From assembly GCF_030363035.1 (NCBI RefSeq), contig NZ_JAUCMN010000004.1, forward strand, positions 1 through 64,000: 64,000 nt of DNA, given 5' to 3'. This document shows positions 34,323 through 43,478 of the stretch, piece after piece; position 1 is the first letter of the stretch, and each line of letters begins with the position of its first letter. Position numbers and translations under genes: made by a program. Under the pieces are notes generated by a model. That model worked only from the letters and a program-made list of their open reading frames with translations, did no database searches and was not told where the DNA came from. This DNA is from Curtobacterium caseinilyticum (GTDB lineage Bacteria > Actinomycetota > Actinomycetes > Actinomycetales > Microbacteriaceae).

Positions 34323-35527
34323 TCTCCGTCGCTCTTCTTCTTGGACTTGAACAGCCCCGCGACTCGGCCTCCGACGGCGTCCGCGGCCCCCGTGACCTTG
34401 CCGCCGACGTTCTTCACCGCAGTGAGCGCCTGCGCTTCGTCCGGTTCGCCATCGCCGTCCAGGTCAACTCGGCGGAACACCCGCGTCGCACCACTCGCCG
34501 CGCTCGACACGCCGGAGCCGACGGCGCCCGCAGCCCCGCTGACCCACGTGCCGGTCGATCGAGCGGCGTCCTCGAGAGCGGCGAGTGCGCGGTTGTCGGA
34601 CTCCTCGTCGTCACCGTCGGCCTTCACGGTCAGGGCGAGGTGATCCGGGAACTCCGCCGGCGGCTCGGGGAACGCAGTCTTCGCGGACTTGACCACGTCG
34701 CGTCCGAAGACGAAGCGCGCGACCCCACCAGTGACTGCGCCGACGCCGTACTCGATCGAGGCACGCTGCTTGCCCGTGAGCCCCTCTCGGACCGGATCGA
34801 GTTCACCGGTCTGGATCGTGCGCATCAGACTCTGCGCGGCGCCGCCCGGGAGCGCATCCGACAAGGTGGTAGCCCAGTGCGACCAGTCGTCGCGACCAGC
34901 GGCGATCTTCTGGCCGGTCGAGACGGTGCCTTCGGAGGTCACCTCAGCGACGTCAGTCGCCATGGCTGCGATCTGCTGCTGGCTGACCCGCTCGTTGGTC
35001 AGGCCGAGGACGAGCGCCTGAGCCTGGTCCTTGTCGAGGTCCATGCCGTGCAGGTCAGCGACCGCGAGGCCGAAGACGGCGGTGATCTCGAACTGCAGCT
35101 GCTGGTCGCCGGCGGGCAACAGACGCGCCGCAGCACCCTTGGCACCCGTGCGGGCAGCGTTCTTCGCCATGTTCTTCGCCGCGGCCTTCATCGCGACCTT
35201 GGTGCCAGACTTCGCCGCCTGTGCGCCGGCGCTCTTCGCTCCAGCGACCGCAGGGCCGGCAATCGGGATCGAGGCAATGGCGATGTCAGCGGCGATCGAC
35301 CCGACCGTGATCGCCGCACCAGCGGTGGTGATCGAGGTGACGTAGTGACGCTCGAGCATCTGCACGATCTCAGTGGGCGTCGCCGACGGGTTCCGTCGGC
35401 GGAGCCACTTCACGTACTGACGGGCCAGTGCTCGTCGGCCAGTGACCGCCTTCGCGATCTCTCGCGTCGCCTCCTCGGCTAGGACCTCCGCTTCGAGGGT
35501 CTCGTCGGGGGTGTCGATGTCGGTCAT
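34319..35527 (-). CDS. Unknown 402-aa protein with hydrophobic core and Ca-binding-like motif
   Basis: I do not recognise this protein. It has an acidic N-terminus, an RRRNPSATPTEIVQMLERHY helix, then a long Ala/Lys-rich section with two hydrophobic stretches (around residues 67-95). A central helical domain includes FGLAVADLHGMDLDKDQAQA. An aspartate-rich VDLDGDGEPDEA motif near residue 355 resembles an EF-hand or dockerin loop, and the Lys-rich C-terminus is KSKKKSDGE. ATG 35527 follows AAGGACC. It overlaps the GIY-YIG gene by four bases, so the two were once coupled. Confidence 0.7.
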   Translation of the reverse strand: MTDIDTPDETLEAEVLAEEATREIAKAVTGRRALARQYVKWLRRRNPSATPTEIVQMLERHYVTSITTAGAAITVGSIAADIAIASIPIAGPAVAGAKSAGAQAAKSGTKVAMKAAAKNMAKNAARTGAKGAAARLLPAGDQQLQFEITAVFGLAVADLHGMDLDKDQAQALVLGLTNERVSQQQIAAMATDVAEVTSEGTVSTGQKIAAGRDDWSHWATTLSDALPGGAAQSLMRTIQTGELDPVREGLTGKQRASIEYGVGAVTGGVARFVFGRDVVKSAKTAFPEPPAEFPDHLALTVKADGDDEESDNRALAALEDAARSTGTWVSGAAGAVGSGVSSAASGATRVFRRVDLDGDGEPDEAQALTAVKNVGGKVTGAADAVGGRVAGLFKSKKKSDGE

Positions 35528-35639
35528 CGCAGGGTCCTTCGTCTTGAGCCGCGCTCGGGTACGCGGTGATAGAGCACATCGTTGCATGGACGAGCGACCT
35601 TGCAAGGTCACTCTGACGTTGCGCCCCCGTCCTCGTCCG

Positions 35640-35887
35640 CTCGGATGTACAAGATGCTGGGGACACGACCACCGGTGGCGCGCGAGGTAGATGACGCGGT
35701 GCGGGCCAACCACGGTCTGGTAGGTTCCGGCGGTACCGTGGATGTGAGCGGGACGGTCGAAGTTGCGGTGGGCGAGCTTGGCTCGAGCGGGGTCGAAAGT
35801 ACCCTTCCAGTCTTCGATCGGCGCTTTGAGGACGCCGTCGAACAACTGGTCGGCGAGGTCCTGGTCGAGATCGGCGGCGATACATCC
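35640..35887 (-). pseudogene. Possible gene remnant
   Basis: On the minus strand this stretch reads like a real protein (IAADLDQDLADQLFDGV, APIEDWKGTFDPARAKLAH, then VGPHRVIYLARHRW), but it has no convincing start: an in-frame TAA lies at 35927. It runs without a stop through a non-coding-looking stretch into the 402-aa gene. It may be the tail of a deleted gene. No family recognised. Confidence 0.35.
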
Positions 35888-36538
35888 TTGCGGCCTCGGG
35901 CTCTCGCCGATGGGTCGCGCTCCCGCTTAGATGGCTCTATCTTGAGGAGCCAAGAAACGCGCTCAACTGAGACAGAGATCCACAGATCGAGCCCTTATGA
36001 ACTCGAGTGAGCGGCGCTAGGGCGCGGCTGCCTGCACTCGTCACACTGATGCAGGTCCTGGATCATGCGTGGGAGGTGCCCTCTGTAGGACTCGCGGTCG
36101 CGCGCTCGAGTGCTTCTTCTGGTCAGGATGAGCGACGGCTCTTGTTTGGGCGCGGCAACGGATCGTCACCACTGGCGGCCTGGACCGCTGCGGAACTTGC
36201 TGCCAACCTGACGGTCGATCGAGCACCGAGGAGGCGCGATCGTAAATCTGTACGACGCGGCGATACTTGAGTTGCCGTTGCAGCCTTCGCAAGACACGCT
36301 CACGCTGACGAAGCCTCCCGCCCGGTCCAGCGGTGCGTCATCCGACGCCGAGCGCTGCGTCTAGCAGCAGGCTACGCTGCGCGCGAAGAGCCGCAGGCAG
36401 TCAGAGAGCCAGGACGGCGACGCCGAAGATCGGCTATCGTCTGCCACAGCGGGCCCTCCGACGATCAAACGATGTGAGAGTGCTTTTCCGGTGACGGTAA
36501 TGCTCTCGCAAGCGCTGAAGAGAAAGTAACCAGAGTAG
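35888..36538. other. Gap at the left edge of the AT-richer block
   Basis: About 650 bases without a gene I can support. Base composition falls from the GC-rich background toward the AT-richer island during this stretch. A short frame at 36007-36270 has no family or ribosome-binding site and was not accepted. No tRNA, integrase or clear direct repeat was found that would mark an insertion site. The promoter for the following operon presumably lies in the last 150 bases. Confidence 0.5.
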
Positions 36539-38101
36539 TTGTCAGAGATCAATATTGAAATTCGGCCCGACGTCAATATCCTCGGGGTGCTCAGGAATCT
36601 CAACTACAAGCCGTGGTTCGCACTCGCAGAATTTGTCGATAATGCGGTGCAAAGTTTTCTCGATCATCGGGCTACGGGCGATCTTCTCGAAGTGAGCATT
36701 CAGCTTCAAGTGGGAGGTGCGGGTCGTATAGTGATCACCGACAACGCGTTCGGTATATCAAAGGATGATTTTCCTCGTGCGTTCCGGGCCGCCGAGGTTC
36801 CGCCTGATCGAGCGGGACTTTCGGAGTTTGGAATGGGCATGAAGAGCGCGGCGACGTGGTTCGCCCAAAGGTGGTCCGTGAGAACTTCCGTCATAGGAGA
36901 ACCGATTCAGCGTGTAGTCGAATTCGACATGACGGACATCACCGCTCGGCGACTTGACAGGCTGCCGGTCCAGGAACTTCCGGCTAATATGGAGGACCAT
37001 TTCACGGTAGTTACCCTCGAGAATCTGAACCAGATTCCACGAGGAAGGGCTATCGAGAAGATCAAGAATCATCTCACCAGCATTTATCGCATGTTCCTTC
37101 GCGATGGGGACGTGCAGATCACGTATAACGGCGAAAGGCTCGAGTATCAGGAAGTCGAAGTGCTGCGGGCCCCGCCGTCGGTCGATCCTCGTCGCCCCTC
37201 GGTCCGCTGGATTCGGGACGTCGAACTGAAGCTAGACGAGAACCATGTCGTTGAAGGTTTCGTCGGAATTCGTGCTAAGGGCAGTACCAGAACCGCTGGG
37301 CTTGCTCTATTCCGGCGGCGCCGGCTTATTGTAGGCAGTGACGATGAAACCTATCGCCCGGAAGCTATATTCCGCGGGAGCAACTCTTTCGAGCATCAGC
37401 GCATATTCGGTGAACTCCGACTAACTGGATTTGACGTTTCGTACACAAAAGATGGCATTCAGTGGGGCGAGTATGAGGAGCCATTTCTAAGCAAACTGAT
37501 TGAATGCCTGCGGGAGGGTGAAAATGACCTTCTTGCTCAAGCTAGGAATTATCGCGCGACCGAAATACAGGCTAATCAGCGCAGCGCGATCGCGAAAGGG
37601 GCGCAGTCCGCAATCACTGAACTGGCGCAACGCTTTTCTGAAACCACCGGGACGGCTGATTTGGTACAGCCTGAGGCGCCATCGATTCAGAAGGATGCAC
37701 AGGAGATCTCGATCAACACCATCGCCTCGAGCGATGAAGCGATCGTGTCAGTGCTGGCGGAGATTGTGACCACGGCGAGAATCTGGCGGGTGACTATCAA
37801 CGCTTCAACGGACCCGTCGATCGTCGACTGGTTGCGCGTGGAGGAGAGTGAGGAAGATGGCTGGGACGTCCAAGCTAGTCGGCCGTTGACCGTGGTCGCC
37901 TTGACCGTAGGTATGGCCCATCCCTTCTCCCTCCGATATATGGGAGCCCTCGGAGAAGCGTCTCAAACAGTACTGGCTTTCGCTGGCGCCATCGGCTCGG
38001 CATACGTGATGTCCGCGCAAGCGGGCGTCAAGGTCGGGATATTCTTGCATAATTTGAACAAGATGTTGGGTCAGCCAATAGATCTGAAGGACGTGAAATG
38101 A
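36539..38101 (+). CDS. MORC/MutL-like GHKL ATPase of a restriction-type system
   Basis: A 520-aa protein with an N-terminal GHKL ATPase domain: motif I FVDNAVQSF (E31, D34, N35), motif II ITDNAFGIS (D68, G72) and motif III SEFGMGMKSAA (G98-K102). The S5-like second domain follows, with the basic FRRRRLIVGS near residue 260. The C-terminal ~170 residues, after a charged helix, have no family I know. Related proteins are described beside Z1 and nuclease genes in predicted restriction systems and as relatives of eukaryotic MORC. The start is TTG 36539 because a TAG directly precedes it and no ATG or GTG lies nearby. The stop overlaps the next start (ATGA). Its AT-richer codons differ from the flanks. 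Confidence 0.88.
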   Translation: MSEINIEIRPDVNILGVLRNLNYKPWFALAEFVDNAVQSFLDHRATGDLLEVSIQLQVGGAGRIVITDNAFGISKDDFPRAFRAAEVPPDRAGLSEFGMGMKSAATWFAQRWSVRTSVIGEPIQRVVEFDMTDITARRLDRLPVQELPANMEDHFTVVTLENLNQIPRGRAIEKIKNHLTSIYRMFLRDGDVQITYNGERLEYQEVEVLRAPPSVDPRRPSVRWIRDVELKLDENHVVEGFVGIRAKGSTRTAGLALFRRRRLIVGSDDETYRPEAIFRGSNSFEHQRIFGELRLTGFDVSYTKDGIQWGEYEEPFLSKLIECLREGENDLLAQARNYRATEIQANQRSAIAKGAQSAITELAQRFSETTGTADLVQPEAPSIQKDAQEISINTIASSDEAIVSVLAEIVTTARIWRVTINASTDPSIVDWLRVEESEEDGWDVQASRPLTVVALTVGMAHPFSLRYMGALGEASQTVLAFAGAIGSAYVMSAQAGVKVGIFLHNLNKMLGQPIDLKDVK

Positions 38102-40326
38102 ATAACGGTCCACAACCTGTTGCAGGATTTGGTTTGGAGAATCCGGGGAAGATGCACTGGGTTCCCGTGATCGGGTCCGCCACGACATCGTTCATTGAGC
38201 GGACTGTCGCAGATGGCTTCTCCGAAACGGCTGCGGCAAGCGTTATCGGAGAAGCTCGGGAGATTTTGGGGAATTGCGTCGACCCGCAATCCACTCCAAA
38301 GCAGACTGCGCTCCTTGCCGTCGGTCGAGTGCAGTCCGGTAAAACGCTCTCCTTCACAACGGTGACAGCACTCGCCCGGGATAACGGCTACGGGGTGGTT
38401 GTACTCCTCACCGGGACGACGGGTAATCTCAAGACGCAGTCGGAGAACCGTTTGCGTCGAGATCTTCAACTTGGCGTCTTGCAATCTCACACAACCTGGA
38501 CACACCTGTCCAATCCCTCCCTAGCGAATAAAGCGGCTCTCGATCAAGCCGTCTCGGCCTGGCGTGCGCACAAGCAAGGACAAAAGGCTAAGAAGCAACC
38601 CACTCTGGTTATCACGGTTCTCAAGCATCACAAGCGCCTGAGCGCGTTAGCAGACGTGATGTCGCTGATCAGCTTGGGCGATATCCCTGTTCTTGTTATC
38701 GACGATGAGGCCGACCAGGCAACACTCAACACAAAGGCTGCGTCGAATCTAAAAAAGGGTCTGGCTGACGAGAGCGGTACCTACGCTTCGATTGCCAAAT
38801 TACGAAACGCGCTTCCGTTTCACTCGTTCTTGCAGTACACCGCAACTCCTCAGGCGAATCTCCTCATGGCGATCGCCGACCGTCTCAACCCCGATTACGC
38901 GAAAGTTCTGACCACAGGCGACGCTTACACTGGTGGGGAGTTCTTTTTCACCGAGAAGACGGAGTTGCTGCGCGAGATTCCTGAAGATGAGGAGGAATTC
39001 GACGATACTGAGATACCTGAGTCACTCCAGGAAGCGGTCAGGTCTTTCTTGCTGGTATGCGCTGTCGCCGAAGCTGAGGACGCCCTCGTCAATCGCTCGA
39101 TGTTGATCCAAGCTTCGCAGTACCGCGAACGTCATGAAGTCTACGCGGATTGGGTCCAAGGTCTGCTCTCGAGTTGGCGGCAACTGATCTCGGACCATGA
39201 GAGCACGACCAAAGCATTGTTCGAAGCGACCTGGCGAGATCTCGAGAAGACTTGGCAACACATCCCATCGTTCGATCAACTTTGGTCACACTTAGAGGAC
39301 GTCTGCGGAGACGTGCGGCTCGTCGTTGTGAATTCCGAAGGCGAGGAGGTTGACTGGGGCGCGAAGCGGTTCTGGATTCTCGTCGGGGGGCAGAAACTTG
39401 ATCGTGGATTCACAGTAGAGGGTCTCGTTACCACATACATGCCACGTCCAAAAGCCCTCACACCGGATACGCTGCAGCAGCGGGCTAGGTTCTTCGGTTA
39501 CCGGCGAGGCTATGCAGCAGGGATCCGCGTGTTCCTGCAGCCGGACGTCCGCTCAGCCTACAGCGAGTACGTCAAGGACGAAGGCGTCCTGCATAGGGCG
39601 CTGCGAGAGCACAACGGACAGCCGCTGTCGGAGTGGCGGCGATCATTCCTGCTGAGCGGTGGAATGAAGCAACTCGTTCGATCGAATGTCATAGGTCGTA
39701 CAACTGTGAATCTCGACTTCAAGGAGGGGTGGGTCCAGCAGCGGCGAATCCCAGATAGAACCGATCAAGTGATCGACAATCTTGGTCGCGCCGAAGCCTT
39801 CATGAGTTTCTTGCAGTCCGAAGGAGTTCTGCAGGATGTGCGGACAGTCCTTCCAGCCACGCATTTCAAGGACGTTCGAGGGAATCGACCAGTTACGTTG
39901 CTAGCTGCTGATAGGAATCCTGACGAGATTGTTCGTTATCTACTGTCCTTAGACGTGAACGGAAGCGACCAAGTTACTGTCACGGCTGTCTGTGCCTGGC
40001 TATCGTCCCTCGCCCAAAGTCAGGGTATCGACGTTGTGTTCATGGACTCGTTGATCTCCGCGGGGCAGTCAGGCCGGACCGTCACAGGTCTATCGACTAA
40101 CATCTTCACTGGCCGTTCGCCTGCCAAGGTTGCAGGTGACGATATGGCGAAGTTGAATTACACCGGCGACCGCTCGGTGCACGCTAGCAACCCCACACTC
40201 CACGTGCGAGCCTTCAAGGTGACCGACACCAAGTTCGAAGGCCCTGTGGCCGACCGTCTGCCTTGGTTCGCAGTCTGGGTCCCGTCCGAGCATAGAAAGA
40301 ACGTCGTCCTGGAGGTATTGCCGTGA
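38098..40326 (+). CDS. Z1-domain ATPase/helicase-like protein
   Basis: A 742-aa protein. Walker A is VGRVQSGKT (residues 75-83), Walker B is VLVIDDEAD (198-206), with a helicase-like QYTATPQANLL (246-256). The Z1 core has GGQKLDRGFTVEGL (~430) and QQRARFFGYRRGY (~460), the arginine-finger region. Z1 proteins are superfamily-2-type ATPases found with MORC-like ATPases and nucleases, and are thought to translocate on or remodel DNA for restriction. ATG 38098 overlaps the GHKL stop and the 3' end overlaps the nuclease start (GTGA): three proteins made as one unit. Confidence 0.92.
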   Translation: MNNGPQPVAGFGLENPGKMHWVPVIGSATTSFIERTVADGFSETAAASVIGEAREILGNCVDPQSTPKQTALLAVGRVQSGKTLSFTTVTALARDNGYGVVVLLTGTTGNLKTQSENRLRRDLQLGVLQSHTTWTHLSNPSLANKAALDQAVSAWRAHKQGQKAKKQPTLVITVLKHHKRLSALADVMSLISLGDIPVLVIDDEADQATLNTKAASNLKKGLADESGTYASIAKLRNALPFHSFLQYTATPQANLLMAIADRLNPDYAKVLTTGDAYTGGEFFFTEKTELLREIPEDEEEFDDTEIPESLQEAVRSFLLVCAVAEAEDALVNRSMLIQASQYRERHEVYADWVQGLLSSWRQLISDHESTTKALFEATWRDLEKTWQHIPSFDQLWSHLEDVCGDVRLVVVNSEGEEVDWGAKRFWILVGGQKLDRGFTVEGLVTTYMPRPKALTPDTLQQRARFFGYRRGYAAGIRVFLQPDVRSAYSEYVKDEGVLHRALREHNGQPLSEWRRSFLLSGGMKQLVRSNVIGRTTVNLDFKEGWVQQRRIPDRTDQVIDNLGRAEAFMSFLQSEGVLQDVRTVLPATHFKDVRGNRPVTLLAADRNPDEIVRYLLSLDVNGSDQVTVTAVCAWLSSLAQSQGIDVVFMDSLISAGQSGRTVTGLSTNIFTGRSPAKVAGDDMAKLNYTGDRSVHASNPTLHVRAFKVTDTKFEGPVADRLPWFAVWVPSEHRKNVVLEVLP

Positions 40327-41297
40327 CGGTGGGGAGCGATGCTGAGAGTTTGATGAGGGATCTCAGCAGACCACCGGAAACTGCGGCCCTCGGCTCTTTC
40401 AATGGCGTCCGCTGGCCTGGGCGAAAAGATTTTTTCTTGGCCGTCGACAAGCAGAATCGATTCTGGGTTCTCATCGGGCCGACTAGGATTGACGACTACG
40501 CAACTGACGCCTTTGTCGGTGCCGCCGTTTCTGTTGGCTGCCGTCGAGATCTGAGTGTCCGTATAGGCCATTCAGAGCAGCGCGGATCTTTCATTACAGT
40601 CTCTCTTATGCACGACTCGCTGCATCTACTGCCGGAGTTTAGCTATTTGACGGAGGTCCTCGCCGAAGTCGTCCCGTCTGGATGCAAGCTGAGTGACGTG
40701 TTGGCCCTCGTTGTGCGGTTCGGCGTACTTTTCGTCGACGGAGAGGAAGCAAGCGTCGAGAGTGCCGTGGGGCTCTGGGGAGAATTGTGGGCCATTCATC
40801 GTTCTACTGATTCGCGGCGTTGGATCGAAGCCTGGCACCAATCGACCTCGGCGCTGCTTGATTTCGAATCGGAGAACTGCGCAGTCGAGGTCAAAACCAC
40901 CTTGAACGAGGCGGCCCTGCATCACCTTCGTCAGCGTCAAGTCGATACACGTCTGCACGACGGGTGGCTTTTGAGCATCCGCATCTATGCTTCCGCGAGT
41001 GGCCTGAGCATAGGTGATCTATTAGACGCAATCGCCGTTCGCGTCGAGTCACATTCTCATACTGTTGTTATTGACAAAAGCGTGCGTGTGATGAAAGGCG
41101 ATCTGCGAGCCTTGCGGGGTTGGAAGTTTGAACTACAGGCTGAGGGGGTCGCGGCGTTAGCAATGACCGACGTACCTTGCATACTCGGCGAGCAGTCGCC
41201 GGCGCTCCGCTCGATCGCGTTCGAAGTAGATTTGAACGAGGTGTTGGTAGCGCGACGCCGTTCGTTCGAGGAAGTAGACGAGCGCATGGTTGAATAG
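40323..41297 (+). CDS. PD-(D/E)XK motif protein (DUF4420-like), putative nuclease
   Basis: A 324-aa protein and the likely cutting subunit. The central SAVGLWGELWAIHR helix carries a conserved glutamate, followed by LLDFESENCAVEVKTTLNE, where D, then E-x-K (about residues 188-190) give the PD-(D/E)XK catalytic set. The C-terminal part is predicted alpha/beta and family-specific. GTG 40323 overlaps the Z1 stop. Proteins of this type are the standard third member of the MORC-like/Z1 cassette. It is the last gene on the plus strand before the convergent methyltransferase pair. Confidence 0.88.
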   Translation: MTVGSDAESLMRDLSRPPETAALGSFNGVRWPGRKDFFLAVDKQNRFWVLIGPTRIDDYATDAFVGAAVSVGCRRDLSVRIGHSEQRGSFITVSLMHDSLHLLPEFSYLTEVLAEVVPSGCKLSDVLALVVRFGVLFVDGEEASVESAVGLWGELWAIHRSTDSRRWIEAWHQSTSALLDFESENCAVEVKTTLNEAALHHLRQRQVDTRLHDGWLLSIRIYASASGLSIGDLLDAIAVRVESHSHTVVIDKSVRVMKGDLRALRGWKFELQAEGVAALAMTDVPCILGEQSPALRSIAFEVDLNEVLVARRRSFEEVDERMVE

Positions 41298-41434
41298 TAA
41301 CGAACGTTGGATGATTGAAGACTCGCGCACGGAAGGTGCGAGGGTGAAGGGCTTTGCTCTACGCGCCACGAGTTCGGTGTTTCAGCACCTTGCCTTGCCG
41401 GGACCACTACCATCTTGGACGGCGGACCAAGAAC

Positions 41435-41665
41435 TCAAGGAAATGTTTGTCGAATAAACTTGATGATTTCTTCGGCCGACTTTGCGTCTATCTGGATAGT
41501 CTGGCTCGGCTTCTCGTGCGACACCCGATTGGACGAACCAAGCGTCGTGAGCTGGACGAATCGTGTCCCCCTGGGTCCAGCGATCTCCCGCAGTTCTAAC
41601 GGAGTTTCGGTGGGATGGATTCGTGACCCCGGCGGTAGTATCCGAATCTCCTTGATGCGAGCCAT
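41435..41665 (-). CDS. Small protein downstream of the methyltransferase
   Basis: A 76-aa protein of no known family: MARIKEIRILPPGSRIHPTE at the start, a beta-rich middle (REIAGPRGTRFVQLTTLG) and a C-terminal helix (AKSAEEIIKFIRQTFP). It lies 63 bases after the methyltransferase stop on the same strand and shares its AT-richer codon use. Coding appears likely because the frame is open, the composition is protein-like, and it is bounded closely by the cassette. It might modulate the nuclease or methylase, or help recognise DNA. Confidence 0.6.
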   Translation of the reverse strand: MARIKEIRILPPGSRIHPTETPLELREIAGPRGTRFVQLTTLGSSNRVSHEKPSQTIQIDAKSAEEIIKFIRQTFP

Positions 41666-41728
41666 GAGATCCTGTTTCTGGTTGCGATGGAGTTACTGTG
41701 TGATGCTCAACGTAGCGTCGTTTGCTAT

Positions 41729-43108
41729 TCAGGCCGCGGCGCCGCTTGTTTGCAGTGCGAGAGGTTCCGAAGGCTCCGCGTTGTACGCGCCGAGTAGACG
41801 TTCTGCAATTTTAGAGACGACACGGGCATTCACGGCGTTGCCGAGGGCCTTGTAAGCGCCCTGGCTTGCGGTTGGGAGCTTTATCGATCCTAGACTTTGT
41901 AGTTCTGCACACTCACTCGGCGTCATATATCTACGACTTCCGGTGAGGTTAGCCCCGAGAATCGGCACCTGTGTTTGTGTCATGGCCACCAAGCTCGGCG
42001 CCGTAGTGGTGCGCTTTACGCGCACGCCGGAAGCTCGGATCTGAATGACGTGATTGTCAATTTCGCGTTCTGCTCCTTGAGCATTCCACTCAAATTTCTG
42101 TAGGCTCGACGGCAGATTCCAGGGTTGCCAGTCATTCATCCATGGCGCTAACCATCCGTGGTTGTCACGGAAAAATTCGCGGTTCTGAGTGATGAACGTT
42201 TTTTTCCATGACGGGAACGCATGGTCTCCGCTGCGCCGCGCGTGACTCGGAAGATTCTTGTGCTGCTCGTCGCGTCCCATATGTGAGAGCGAGGTACCGA
42301 ATGTTCCCTGGGAAGAGAAGAGGGCCTCCGGCCCGAGATTCTCCCAGAGCGCCGCAGGCGTGGTCTCGCGATACGGGTAAGTAGCCCCGAACTCCATCGA
42401 CCAAATCGGAAATGATGGGATCTTGAGTGAAGCGGGCGCGCGCTTCAGGAAGTCCCCCCACATGTCGATTGCTCGAGACGTCTGTGGCGGAATATCTCGG
42501 TCGATGCTTGAGATCTTTCGCAGCACAGACCTAATGTCGGTGGATGGGTTCTCGGGCAACGGCCAGGCAAACTGATGCAGCCCGTTCAACGAACCAACGA
42601 AGTAAGCACGTTCTCGAATCTGAGGAATGCCGAATTGATGAGGGGAGAGTCGATGGATCTGAACCGAATAACCTAGGCCCTCAAGCATGTGTAGCATCGT
42701 TTTTTGTGTAGCGCCGCCTTTGTGGCGGAGGATGTTCGGCACATTCTCGAGAATGAAGTATCCAGGGCGCTTGGTCTTTAGAATGTCGTGAACGTGAAAA
42801 AAGAGCCTACCCTGCAGTGTGTGTTCGAAGCCCAGTTGGTCACCGGCTTTGGAGAACGGCTGGCACGGGAACCCGGCTGTTAAAACGTCGTGGTCAGGGA
42901 CGTTATCGAGAATGACGGACTCCGAATTAAGGGTCGATACGTCACCCCAGGGCCTGACTCCAAAGTTTTCTAAATAGAGTGCGTTCAGGGACGGCTCCCA
43001 TTCAGCGGCGAAGACCGCCCGGCCGCCGAGTCTCGACAACGCGACGTGGAAGCCGCCGAGCCCGGCAAACAGGTCGATGAATCTAAACCTAGGCGTTTCG
43101 CTTCCCAC
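41729..43108 (-). CDS. DNA cytosine-5 methyltransferase
   Basis: A 459-aa C5 methyltransferase. Motif I is DLFAGLGGF (12-20), motif IV GFPCQPFSKAG with catalytic C82, motif VI ENV (121-123), motif VIII QIRERAYFVG (163-172). Motif IX is MTPSECAELQSL and motif X AYKALGNAVN near the C-terminus. The region between VIII and IX, over 200 residues, is longer than in many small enzymes and should hold the target-recognition domain. It would protect host DNA from the GHKL/Z1/nuclease set encoded convergently on the other strand. The start is GTG 43108. The recognition sequence cannot be read from the protein. Confidence 0.95.
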   Translation of the reverse strand: MGSETPRFRFIDLFAGLGGFHVALSRLGGRAVFAAEWEPSLNALYLENFGVRPWGDVSTLNSESVILDNVPDHDVLTAGFPCQPFSKAGDQLGFEHTLQGRLFFHVHDILKTKRPGYFILENVPNILRHKGGATQKTMLHMLEGLGYSVQIHRLSPHQFGIPQIRERAYFVGSLNGLHQFAWPLPENPSTDIRSVLRKISSIDRDIPPQTSRAIDMWGDFLKRAPASLKIPSFPIWSMEFGATYPYRETTPAALWENLGPEALFSSQGTFGTSLSHMGRDEQHKNLPSHARRSGDHAFPSWKKTFITQNREFFRDNHGWLAPWMNDWQPWNLPSSLQKFEWNAQGAEREIDNHVIQIRASGVRVKRTTTAPSLVAMTQTQVPILGANLTGSRRYMTPSECAELQSLGSIKLPTASQGAYKALGNAVNARVVSKIAERLLGAYNAEPSEPLALQTSGAAA

Positions 43109-43478
43109 AGTGGTCCTCTCGCAGCACGAGCAACGATACCGTCGCGGGCCGACGAGTCTCTCGCTTCGGGGCTCGTGTCTCTCGGTCGAGCCTCTGGTCC
43201 GCGGCGAAGAGCACTCGCGCGGCGGGACTCAGTTCGAGACGGCGAAACGCCCGCCAAGTCAGGTGTCGGCGGTTCGGACGTCGTTCGGAAGCCACCCCAT
43301 CTTCGGTCTCTTCTTGGTCTTGTCGTGCCCGTCGGTCCGAGCGGTCTCTACGCGTCCTCACGAGTTATGGCAGGCGCTGGCTGCCTGATGTAAGGCTTGC
43401 GGGGACACCGTCCTGGGTGTGTTCACGGTGTCGGCTCCGGCTTCTAGGCTGATGTCAAGCCGAAGGAGGAGGAGCACT
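43109..43478. other. Right edge of the AT-richer block
   Basis: About 370 bases between the methyltransferase start and the next operon. The sequence returns to GC-rich background here. Overlapping short frames on both strands show no protein family. It holds the promoter at 43422-43450 and presumably the minus-strand promoter for the methyltransferase. No repeat or attachment site was recognised. Confidence 0.5.
43422..43450 (+). promoter_or_regulatory. Promoter of the nuclease-helicase gene
   Basis: TTCACG (43422-43427), a 17-base spacer and TAGGCT (43445-43450), which resembles the actinobacterial housekeeping consensus. It is followed 13 bases later by a strong GAAGGAGGAGGAG ribosome-binding site and the GTG at 43479. 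Confidence 0.55.

Noticed and set aside
35582..36010. A 142-aa plus-strand frame
   Set aside because: It lies opposite the better-looking minus-strand remnant and has shadow-like composition.
36007..36270. An 87-aa plus-strand frame in the gap before the GHKL gene
   Set aside because: No ribosome-binding site, no family, and it ends in an Arg/Asp-rich low-complexity run.
43046..43393. Short overlapping frames at the right edge of the AT-richer block
   Set aside because: No family, no start signal, and mutually overlapping in several frames; more likely regulatory DNA.
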